This document shows positions 51,673-62,388 of a stretch of 64,000 nt of DNA, in pieces (the stretch's first letter is position 1; each line of letters starts with the position of its first letter). The position numbers and the translations under genes are program-made. This stretch comes from Emiliania huxleyi CCMP1516 (taxonomy: Eukaryota > Haptophyta > Isochrysidales > Noelaerhabdaceae), in NCBI RefSeq assembly GCF_000372725.1, contig NW_005200784.1, forward strand, positions 992,197 through 1,056,196, read 5' to 3'. Under the pieces are notes generated by a model. That model saw only the letters and a list, made by a program, of their open reading frames with translations, ran no database searches and had not been told where the DNA came from.

Positions 51673-52968
51673 ATGCAGGAGCAGTCGCGATGCAGTCGCG
51701 CACGCTTCGTGCCGCACATCTGCGTCGGCGGCGAGCTGTGCCCCACCCACGCCTCGGAGGCCGACCTGGCGCTGCTTCGGTCCTTGTCCGATGTGCAGGA
51801 CGACTTCCTCGACGGCTTTGACTGGGCCGCGCTGGCGGCCGGCGGAGGGAAAGGAGGCACGTTGCTCGCCTTTCACAAGTGCCGCGGCAAAGCCTTCGTG
51901 GTGAAGGAGCTGTCGCCGTCGGACCACGAGGCGCTGCTCCGGCTCGCGCCCGCGTACGTGGTGCACGCCACTCGCCACAGGGACACGCTGCTCGCGCCCT
52001 TTTTCGCTCACTTTCACCGGCCGTCCACCGGAGTGCACTACGTGGCCATGGGCTCGGTGCTGCCGGCGCCCGTGGCGGCGGTGGCCGCCGCGAGTGCGCC
52101 GAGCGTCTACGACCTCAAGGGCACCGCCGACGACAAGACGCTGCTGTACGAGGGCGAGAAGCGGCGCGACGTGCACAAGCGATTTTTTAATGTGGGCATG
52201 CGGGTGTGCGACCTGGCGTCGCGGAAGTGCTGCAGTCCGTTCGCGGCGGCGGCGGACGTCGCGGCGGACGCGTGGGCGCCGGGCCGGCGGCAGTACGCGG
52301 CGGGGAAGCAGCACGCGCGCGACGTGCGCTTTCCGCTCACGGCGCCCGCGTGCGCGTGGATGTGCGCGAGGCTCGAGTCGGACGCCGCCTTCCTCCGGAG
52401 GCACAATTTGATGGACTACTCGCTGCTGGTGCGCACCTACCGCCTGCCGCCGCCCGGCGCCGCCGCCGACCCCGCCCTCGCCGCAGCGCACGAGGCGGCG
52501 GCGGCGGCGGCGGCGGCGGCGAGCAGCTCGGGCCGGCCGAGCCTCGCGACGGAGCTGGCCGACGGGACGGTGTGGCTGGTCGAGGCGGGGATCATCGACT
52601 ACCTGCAGGAGTGGACGCTCTCCAAGCGCGCCGCCCGCTGCCTCAAGTGCATGGAGCGGCCGCCCTACAAGCACAAGTCGACCGAGCCGCCCCCCTACTA
52701 CGGCGACCGCTTCGTGCGCACCCTCGGCAAGAAGTTCACGCCGGCCGGCCGCAGGCCGGGCGAGTGGCGCGGCCGCTTCCCGCTCGACGCGGCGCTGCCG
52801 CCGACGGGCGTCGCGCGGCGCCGCGCGAGCAGCAGCTGGGACGGCGAGCAGAGCTCGCCCTTCTCGCTGCTCCGCGCGGCGATTGCGGGGCTGCTCGGCT
52901 GGATCGCGCGGTGCAGGAGAACGCCAAAGGCGGAGGCGCGGAGGGCGGCGGCGCGGTTGCTGAACTGA
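51673..52968 (+). CDS. Phosphatidylinositol phosphate kinase (PIPK core)
   Basis: A single exon of 431 residues from ATG 51673. The PIPK core is evident: AFVVKELSPSDHEALL with the ATP-site lysine, YVVHATRHRDTLLAPFF, the VYDLKGTADDKTLL loop (DLKGS in most relatives), RHNLMDYSLLVRTYRL with the catalytic Asp, and GIIDYLQEWTLSKRAARCLK with the metal-binding IID. It then runs through PPYYGDRFVRTLGKKFTPAG to a basic Ser-rich tail. The enzyme should phosphorylate PI4P or PI5P to PI(4,5)P2 at membranes. A polyalanine insertion (about residues 275-285) lies between the two catalytic motifs. The N-lobe starts abruptly and family B repeat lies just upstream, so N-terminal sequence may be lost or on another exon. 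Confidence 0.85.
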   Translation: MQEQSRCSRARFVPHICVGGELCPTHASEADLALLRSLSDVQDDFLDGFDWAALAAGGGKGGTLLAFHKCRGKAFVVKELSPSDHEALLRLAPAYVVHATRHRDTLLAPFFAHFHRPSTGVHYVAMGSVLPAPVAAVAAASAPSVYDLKGTADDKTLLYEGEKRRDVHKRFFNVGMRVCDLASRKCCSPFAAAADVAADAWAPGRRQYAAGKQHARDVRFPLTAPACAWMCARLESDAAFLRRHNLMDYSLLVRTYRLPPPGAAADPALAAAHEAAAAAAAAASSSGRPSLATELADGTVWLVEAGIIDYLQEWTLSKRAARCLKCMERPPYKHKSTEPPPYYGDRFVRTLGKKFTPAGRRPGEWRGRFPLDAALPPTGVARRRASSSWDGEQSSPFSLLRAAIAGLLGWIARCRRTPKAEARRAAARLLN

Positions 52969-53704
52969 TGATGTGTGATGCGCATGGGGCCGCGATGAGT
53001 GGTTGGCGTTCTCCCCCTGGACGACGTTCTGTGATCTGTGATCTTTGTCGTTTGTGAGGGTCCGCCCGCAGGCGCATTTTGTGTACCGAGGCGGTGCCCG
53101 GTGCCGAGCGCAGGCAGTGCCCACAGGTCCCTGGGCGAGGGTGGTACTGTGGTACGCCTCGGTACCACCAGGTATAATCCAGGAGCTCTACGGTACGAGC
53201 GAGCTACACAACGTAGATCTAGATTGAACCCGGTGTAGATGTCAGCGACTCCCTTTTTTGGCGTGCACTTTATCTACATCTCAATGCGAATGGGTCGCAC
53301 TTCAGTTGACAGTTCACGAAGTCTCTGAGTAGATCCGATTGTATGATAAGAGAACAGAGGGTGCGTTGATGTGCGAGAAAGAAGAAACACGGGGGCCCTG
53401 GCGGCAGGTTTTTTCTTCCGTCTTCCGGGAGTGCTGAAAGAAAGAAAAGGCACATACCAGGTAGGGCTGGGTCGAGGACAGACACGTCCCCACCTTTGCA
53501 GGATTTTGCAAAAGCGAGAGGGGGGGGAAGAAAGAAAGAAAACAGACAACCCAAGGGAGGGAGGGGAGGACGGCACGCCGCCACCACACAGGGATTTTAA
53601 GGAGAGGTGTGTGATGCGCTAGAGGGAAAAGGTGATCGGCTCGGTTTTTCTTCCACTGAACGTGTTGCGCCGGCGCGTTGGCGAGTCGCGAGTGACATTC
53701 CAGG
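52969..53704. other. Intergenic with module A copy
   Basis: No gene is seen. 53125-53185 has several ggtac/gtacc inverted motifs. 53522-53620 is module A. Confidence 0.55.
53522..53620 (-). repeat. Dispersed module A upstream of the MYST gene
   Basis: Nearly identical to 24075-24182 upstream of NDUFS4: agaaagaaagaaaacagaca, acccaagggaggg, ggcacgccgccaccacacag, ggattttaaggagaggtgtg. It ends about 85 bp before the MYST ATG. Confidence 0.85.
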
Positions 53705-55702
<1,998 letters not shown>

Positions 55703-56462
55703 CCGGGGCCTAGCGTAGGGCTAGGCCTAGGGGAGAGAGGGCGCAGGTGTGCGAGTTTTTTCTTCGTTAGACGAATAAATAAAATAAATAAAACGGACAC
55801 CTCTACTAGGAGATGGGTAAAAAGGAACAGGTCCCCGCCCTGGCCCCTGCGGTCTTTGTGCAGGGTTCTTTGTGGGTGTGTGGTCGGCGACTAGCCGGGG
55901 TCGTCCTCCCGATGGGCGGGGACTAGCACTAGCCGTCTTCCACATGGTCCCAGACGAAAGATAGAATGCTTTTTTGTCGTTTGTGCATCCCGCCCCCGGG
56001 CCCCGCCCCCGGCCCCGGCGGGTGGAGAGGAGGCAGGCGCTAGGCGGAAGCCGGAGCGGAGATAGATAAGAGATATATAATTGATTTATGGGGGGTGTCG
56101 GGTGTTAGCTGTGTTACGGCGAGCTCTATCTCTCTAACCTCACCGATCGCCGAGGTGTAGAAGTATCGAGCCGCCGGGAAAAGGCCCCCCCAGCCCCCAG
56201 CCCCCCCACGCCCCACCCCCCAGCCCCCACGCCCCAGGGGCTCGGTAGCGCGCGTATATCGCGCGCACAACACCGGGCTCCTCCGGGGAGAGTATGACAC
56301 AGCGCGCGCGCGCCACAGAAGAGAGACCCCACAGGCGCGCAGGGGAAAGGGAGTGTCGGCTATGCCTATGGCGAGAGATACCGCTCACACGCACGACGTA
56401 TGCATTTAAATAACTAAGCCGTTAAATAACTAGCCCTCGCCCGCCGGCCAACACGCGACCTC
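55703..56462. other. Intergenic with ttta tract
   Basis: The sequence gaataaataaaataaataaa, then acggacacctctactaggag at 55760-55820, is the reverse complement of the tract at 30810-30862. 56185-56245 is a C-rich ccccagcccc array. No gene is seen. Confidence 0.55.
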
Positions 56463-57437
56463 TCATGCGTGTATGAACCAGTCAAAGTTGGGTCGGGGCG
56501 GGTCCCACTTCTCCTGCGGGACCTCTCCCTCCCTCGCCACCGGCGAGTACCACTTCGGGAGGTTGTCTCCAGGCATGTACCTGTAGTCAACGAACAGCTC
56601 CTCGTCGGTGATGTCGCGAAGCGCCACCAGCACCATGGTGCGCGTCTCCTGCCGCGCGTCAAACGTGAGCGGCGCCGTGTCATACCAGGCCACCTTGTCG
56701 ATCGAGGCAGCCGCCGCGGCCGGCATCGCCGCCACGTCGCACACAGCAGGATAAAACATCACGTTTGGCTGCCTCCCCTTTGGCGGGTGCTGGCACAATG
56801 GGCCGGCGAGCAGCGTGCTCTCATCCGATCCGTCCGAAGTCGCGCCCGACGTCTTGCCGTTGATGATGTAGCCATCCGGCATGACTAGGAATTAAGTTGA
56901 GAGGTTACAGGTGGGTTAAAAGCGGGCGATCGGCGCGAGCTGCGGGGCGGGAATGCCGAGTGCGTGGGCGGAGCCCGGGTCTGTGAGCATCAGCTTCACG
57001 CGTCCAACTAAGGGGCCGTACACAGGGCCGTGGTAGAAGCAGACGATCGCTCCGCGCGGGCAGCAGCCCTGAACGAACGCGCCGTCGCCAGAGCTTGCGC
57101 CAACAGTCGACAGCTGCCTCGTCACACGGTAGACGGCTGCGTCGTCATCTGAAGACGCCTCGGACAGCGCAGCAGCAACCGCGAGCCGGATGTTGTCTGC
57201 ATTCTCTCGCTTGAGCTGGGACAGCAACGTCGGAGCAACGGCAGCAGCGCTCGATGGGCATTTTGGCAGCGAATGAGTGGCAACTCAGCACGCGTTCTCC
57301 TCGAAGCGCTGGTGGATGCCCAGGCATGCGTCGATGCGCTCAAACGAGAGTGACTCCTCAACGTACCGAGCAGTGAAGTACGTGGCAACGGCGCCGCCGG
57401 CAATGGTCGCGGCGCGCGTACGAAAGCTGTGCGACAT
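56463..57437 (-). CDS. SET-domain protein, SETD9-like
   Basis: Three exons (57437-57294, 57215-56924, 56884-56463) joined by GC-AG introns of 78 and 39 nt give 285 residues. The order matches SETD9: a short N-terminal MSHSFRTRAATIAGGAVATY, then GDGAFVQGCCPRGAIVCFYH with GPVYG, then MPDGYIINGKTSG, LLAGPLCQHPPKGRQPNVMF, a middle DTAPLTFDARQETRTMVLVA and the closing LRDITDEELFVDYRYMP with the SET-type E-E-L-x-x-D-Y. HPPKGRQPNV stands where SET proteins carry NHS/NHxxxxN for cofactor binding. Protein lysine methyltransferase activity is inferred from the fold; the substrate is unknown. Confidence 0.7.
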
Positions 57438-57559
57438 TAGACATTAAAGGTCTCTTCAGCAGGAGAGGAGAGAGGAGAGGAGAGAGGAGGCTGAAACTGA
57501 AGCCGCCGGATACCCGAATAGGAATTCCACTCGGCGCCGGACGCAAGGGGCGGGGTCCC
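57438..57559. promoter_or_regulatory. Upstream region of the SETD9-like gene
   Basis: A short interval with gagaggagag repeats (57463-57490) precedes the ATG. No defined promoter element is recognised. Confidence 0.25.
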
Positions 57560-57990
57560 GTGTCCGGCAGGGGCACCGGCAGGCCCCGGCCGGGTCAAAA
57601 GTGGCCGCTCCCGGGCCGCCGAGCGTGCTTTTGCCGGGCCGGTTTTCTCCTCGCCGGGCCCGCCTCGCGCTCGCGCAAAACGGGCCCGGCAAACCCTCCT
57701 GTCCGGGCGGCTGTGAGTGAGCGGGCCGGCCTATGTGCCGCAGACGGGCCCGGGCAGGACGGTTTGCCGGGCCGGTTTCTCCTCGCCGGGCCCGCCTCGC
57801 TCCTCGACCTGCTGGTTTGGGCGCTTCGGCCCGGGAGAGTGGCAAGCCGGGCCCGGCAAGCAGCGCGCGGGCCGGGCCCGGGAGGGGCAAGCCGGGCCCG
57901 GCAGGGCGCGCGGGCCGGGCCCGGCACGGGTCCGAGCCGGGCCCGGCAGGGGCCCGAGCCGGGCCCGGCCTGGCCCGGCGCCCCACTTTG
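57560..57990. repeat. Field of ccgggcccgg palindromes
   Basis: More than a dozen copies of the self-complementary ccgggcccgg (and gccgggcccggc) occur in 430 bp, most densely at 57860-57980 with short variable spacers (caagccgggcccggca). Each is a perfect palindrome; together they can pair in many registers. Confidence 0.9.
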
Positions 57991-58258
57991 CAAATCGACC
58001 CGTTTCCCATCCAATATCTCCCACTCGGCCGCGCGGAGGCCCCAACTGAGAGCGGGGCCCGGGGGAGGGGGTCCCTACTGGTCGTGCCCACCCCTCGCAC
58101 GACCCCGGGCGACAGCGGGGGACCCCGCAGCAGCAAACCCGCCCCACTTACATCCGGCGGCTTCCTACTTGATTTGATGCATCCCAACTGGATTCACCCA
58201 GAGCCGAGCGTGCGGCGTTCACACGCCGGCGCCTCTGGCCCTGCCCGACCCTTCTTTC
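57991..58258. other. Intergenic
   Basis: No gene is seen. Confidence 0.4.
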
Positions 58259-59146
58259 TCACCCCTGTGAACAGTCCTCCGCCGTCTCTGCGCGGCGGCG
58301 GTAGAGCTTCACTGTGTGCAGCACAGCGTCTGAGCACTCGCGCCGCGACGGAAAGTAGAGGTACGAGGCGGGCCGGCCGAGGGAGGCGGCGCACCTCAGC
58401 TTCTTGATAAACCCATTCGGCCATCGCTCGGGCTCCCCGCCGCAAAGCACGGCCAGGTGATCCAGGTTGCGGTATCCCGCCTCCGCGAGGCGAAAGGCGT
58501 CCTCCACCTCGGGGCTCCACTCGCGCGCCCGCTCCACCTCCGCCGATTGCGCGTCGGGGTGACCGGCCCGCCGTAATGGCCGTCCCGCTCTCCTCCGGAG
58601 GCCGCTCCCGTGCTTGACGCGCTCCGACGCGGCGGCCGTCCCGATCGGCATTGGCGTTGCGATGAGCAGCCCTTCCGACGCATCCGGCACCGAGGGCGAG
58701 GTCGCGGCCGCTCGGGGCACCGGGAGCATTGCCACCGACTCCCTCCTGCGAGCACCAGCATCCGCCCTCTTGCACCGCACCACCTGCGGCGGCTCCGTCG
58801 GCAGAGAGGGGCCGCGAGAGGGCGCGATGTGTAGCACGCGACGCTTGCACGGCGCGCTGCGCTCCAGCGGCAGCCCGTGCTCAAACTCGGGCCCGGAGAG
58901 AGCCGGGTGACGGCACATTGCGCGGCGGCCGTGCGCGACTCGCAATACCGGCTCGGCGAGCGGTGCGAAGTTGATGTCGCCTGCGCGCTCGCCTGGGTGC
59001 CGGTTGGGCTCGACCCGCGCCAGCGCGCGCCGCGCGAGGACCGACTCGATGCTGGTCGCCATCGCGCGGTGCCGACACACCTGATCGAAGAGACCGTTAC
59101 AGATTGCGATGTTTTTCACACGACTAGACGGTTTGGCCGGCGCCAT
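58259..59146 (-). CDS. MEIG1-like domain protein
   Basis: A 295-residue ORF with ATG start and stop, single exon. The C-terminal about 80 residues match the MEIG1 family: EWSPEVEDAFRLAEAGYRNL, ERWPNGFIKKLRCAA, ASYLYFPSRRECSDAVLHTV and KLYRR. In animals MEIG1 binds PACRG and serves sperm manchette and axoneme cargo. Homologues occur in flagellated protists, so a flagellar or gamete role is likely here. The N-terminal about 200 residues are basic, Ala/Arg-rich and without a recognised domain; a second ATG at MATSIESVLARRAL is an alternative start. The motif order is the main support. Confidence 0.7.
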   Translation of the reverse strand: MAPAKPSSRVKNIAICNGLFDQVCRHRAMATSIESVLARRALARVEPNRHPGERAGDINFAPLAEPVLRVAHGRRAMCRHPALSGPEFEHGLPLERSAPCKRRVLHIAPSRGPSLPTEPPQVVRCKRADAGARRRESVAMLPVPRAAATSPSVPDASEGLLIATPMPIGTAAASERVKHGSGLRRRAGRPLRRAGHPDAQSAEVERAREWSPEVEDAFRLAEAGYRNLDHLAVLCGGEPERWPNGFIKKLRCAASLGRPASYLYFPSRRECSDAVLHTVKLYRRRAETAEDCSQG

Positions 59147-59333
59147 GTGGCGCCGGGCCCCGCCCTCCAGGGCGTGGCGCGTCTAGTGCCAGCGACGCAA
59201 ACGGCAAGTGTTTTGCGACGGGTAGTGTTGGGAGCAACACGACGCCGATCGTTGAAAGTAGCAACCACTCACTCACACACACGCCTCTAACCAACTGGCT
59301 CAGTTGAAGAGGCCGCTCCCACAGCTCTCACAC
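59147..59333. other. Short intergenic region
   Basis: No gene is seen. Confidence 0.4.
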
Positions 59334-60414
59334 CTATCTCTCTGGTACACAATATTGGAAGCGTTGTGAATTGTGGACCATTGGCCTCCTAAAAATCTCT
59401 CTCTCAACTCTCTCTATAAGAAGGCAAGCCGTGAAGTTGTCAACCGTCTCGGCGTCGACAACAACTGGAACTCGAACCAGTCGTGCTGCGGGAACGGCCA
59501 CCCCTCTGATTGCTCTGACAGGCACGCCTTGCACCTCGCCATGGATCCGCGGCAGAAGCCAATCCCGCAACGCTTTCAGGAAAGAGAGGAGGAAGACGCA
59601 TACCAAAACTGCTCCAATCAGTAGCTCCGTGCGTTGCCTTTCACTGTGTAGGAGTTGTTGCAGCTTCTCGATCTTTGAAGTCTTGTCCTGCAGCAACATT
59701 TCCTGCCTCCAAATGTAGTCTAATACGTCATCGCACCTCCGCCATGAGGACGGCCTTGTGCGAGCGCTGTCGTTGAGAACGAAGCGGCCGGAGTGTTCTG
59801 TTGCCTTCAAGACATATTTCCTGAGGTAGCTCGTTCCCTTGATGAGGGCGGTCGTGTTCGTCATGGCCGGGTCGTGCATGTACGTCTGGGCGACGTCCGT
59901 CGGACTACGGTCCGCCATCTTTAGCAGGTCTTTGATCGGCTTCAAATCGTCCTCCTTGACGCCGCTCGCGATGTTGGTACGGGCGAGGTCGAGTGTCTCG
60001 CTCATGGTTTTGAAGAGGGAAGTCGTGCTTCCCCCCTCGAGCTGCAGATCCCGGCCGGTCACATTCGTGTACGTGTCCCGCTGATACGCAAGGTACTGTC
60101 CAGTTGTGGGGAAGTCGGAGCGGCTCTGAATGCGCATGCCGAGGATCGAGTGTGACTCAAAGCGCACGGGGTTGGTGCCGCCGACCGTCGGGAGGAAGCC
60201 GAGGAGTGCCAGGAGGATCCAGAGGGCGCCGACGGTGCTGCTTCCGCCGCAGAGAGTGGCGATCGAGGCCAGGCCGTGCGCGTGGGCCGGTCGGGCTCGG
60301 TCCTGCGGCGGGCGACCGGGCGCCGCACGGCTGGCCCCGTCGGCCGAACGGCGCCGCCGAGCGGCCGGGCGCTTCGGGTTGGGCCCGCCGGCCGGCCGGG
60401 CGCCGGCTGGCATG
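59334..60414 (-). CDS. Predicted bitopic membrane protein
   Basis: From ATG 60414 the protein has 359 residues. The N-terminus is basic and Pro/Arg-rich, followed by a signal-anchor-like helix, TVGALWILLALLGFLPTVGG. A luminal or extracellular part contains NVTGRD, TNTTALIKG and other possible N-glycosylation sites, plus SETLDLARTNIASGVKEDDL. A coiled-coil-like QDKTSKIEKLQQLLHSERQR precedes a second helix, LLIGAVLVCVFLLSFLKALR, and a tail ending FQYCVPER. I recognise no family. The frame stays open upstream to 60758 but with low-complexity proline-rich sequence. Confidence 0.5.
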
Positions 60415-62388
60415 GTCGGCCGGGCCCCCGGGAGGCAGGGGCGGGCGCGGTCGGGGGGCCGCCAAATCGACCAAATCGAAGTGGGGCGCCGCGATTTTGG
60501 GCTGCTACTTTTTATGATAGGGACAAACGGCGGCGGCGGCGGCGGTGCTCTTCGGTCCCCGCGGGCGGGAAGCCCCGCGCATAGGACAACAACGTCTGTC
60601 CCACACACGCACAGACGCGCACATACGTCATGCTCGGGCACCCCCCACAGTGTAGTGGTGTGAGTGAGCACACACACAAGAGACAAGTAATTAGTAGAGT
60701 GCAAACCTGCCTTGGTTGGCGGGTGAGGGTCGTAAGAATCAAAGCCTCTTGGTGCCAAACGTGCTCAAGCGCGTCGATGAGAGACGGTCTACGCTCGAGG
60801 GAGTTAGCGAAAATCGCACGCGGGCAGAGGGGAGACCGAGGCTAGGACCGAGGCCTCCGGCACGTCCGGCGCACGGGAGTTGATCGTTGCTTCGTTTTTC
60901 ACGACAAACGACAAAACTTTTTTACAGACTTTGTTATTGAGAAGAAGATACCTCCTATGGCGCTGCGCGCTGGTCAATGAGAGGTTGAGGTGCGAGCCCT
61001 GGATGGGTGTGGTGTGTGTGTGGGGGGGCACAGACCTTGTTAAGAATTTAAACAAGACAACTCTCTCTCACAGCAGACCAGGCTCGACACCGGCGCGGAC
61101 TGGCACGTGCTGGTACTAGAGAACACAGGCACCCCTTGAGAATTTTATCGCGGACTTGTTAAAGAAAGAAAATACACAGACAGTTCCGTCGCTAGGGGAA
61201 ACCCGGTACAACCCTCGGAGACCCGTGTTTACTTTACGGCCCCCTCCCTGCGAACGCGCACCCCCAGGGTCAGGGCTCTCTAGCCCGCAGCCTGATCCCG
61301 ATCATCCCCGGCCCGCTGGGTGCGCTTCATACACATAGCTCCCCGGCCCTGGGTGTGAGGTTAATGACCGCACTCCAAAAGTGCTCCGAGATGATGCCCC
61401 CGCCATAGGGCCTAGCTAGTTCATAGACCTTGAAGAGAGAGTTAGAAGAAGAAAACACCTCTGCAAAAGGTGTGAGCCTTCTGACGGCACTTCCATTTGG
61501 CACCGGATATCAGACAGTTCACAAGATCACAACGCCACGGCATTCACTGGGATAACGAATTGTGGCAACCTTTGCTCAGAAACCCTGCTACGTCGCTGCT
61601 GCCCTCCTCGTTCCCTCCTCGTTCGAAGGGTCCCGTACCATGCGGAATCGACCCTATCCAGTGCTCAAGTGCTCACGATTACACGTGCGAACCTCCCCAC
61701 CGCCCCGACCCCCCCCACCCCCTTGCTCCCCTCCCCCCCTCGGGAGGGCCGAAGAGAGGCGCCCGTGGGAACCCCGCAATTCCCTCCCCCCCTCGGAGGG
61801 CCGGACTGAGGCGTCGAGGGCCCCGCTCTTTCCCTCACATAGCGGCCACTCTTCGGATCGCTGGTCGAGCGACCCGGGGGATGCCCCGCGCGCCTGACCC
61901 AGGCGCGAGAAACGAATCTGCGAGGCGCGGCCGCTCATGCGGCCCGATGGGGAGGGGCGGGGCGGACTACGGGGATCGGCTTCTTACACCGCCTTTCCTT
62001 GCAGCGAGCCCCCTCCAACCCACCCGCGCTAGGTCTCGGGGGACGCAGGGGTCACACCCGACGACCTCGGGAACTAGCCGGGGCAGGCAGTCGGAGAAGG
62101 GGCAACTCCGTGCGCTGACGGTCGGCCGTCAGAAAACACGCCTGCGTGGATCGCGTCACACCAATCCTCGCTACCCAACGCGGCCAAAGGATATCCACCT
62201 CGAGAACCTCGAGAGAAGTGCGAACGGCGCCTGAGTCCAGACCGTCGCAGAGTTTTACGAGCTCGACCACAGGGTCGACACAGGTGTAGGGTGTAGGACT
62301 GCAGAGGCGCGCCTTGCCCACAAGGGAGAAATATCACCCGCTGCCGCTCGAGCGCCTCTCCCGCGCCTTGCCTTGTCGCAGGTCACAG
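60415..62388. other. Repeat-containing intergenic region
   Basis: 60420-60560 is G/C-rich low complexity. 61193-61392 is family B. 61680-61800 has C-run and gggaggg motifs in both orientations. A long frame at 61497-62234 lacks an ATG and any family signal, so I leave it uncalled; unannotated 5' sequence of the SLC4 gene could lie near 62240-62388. Confidence 0.5.
61193..61392 (-). repeat. Dispersed repeat family B, copy 5
   Basis: A full-length reverse copy: accctcggagacccgtgttt, actttacggccc, agggctctctagcccg, gcccgctgggtgcgcttc, ccggccctgggtgtgaggtt and ccaaaagtgctccgag. The left end extends to ggggaaacccggtacaaccc, also seen beside copy 2 (gtaccgggtttcccctt). Confidence 0.8.

Noticed and set aside
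61497-62234. Long plus-strand open frame upstream of the SLC4 gene
   Set aside because: It lacks an ATG at its start, is Pro/Arg-rich, and shows no recognisable motif; it more likely reflects GC bias and possible repeat sequence.
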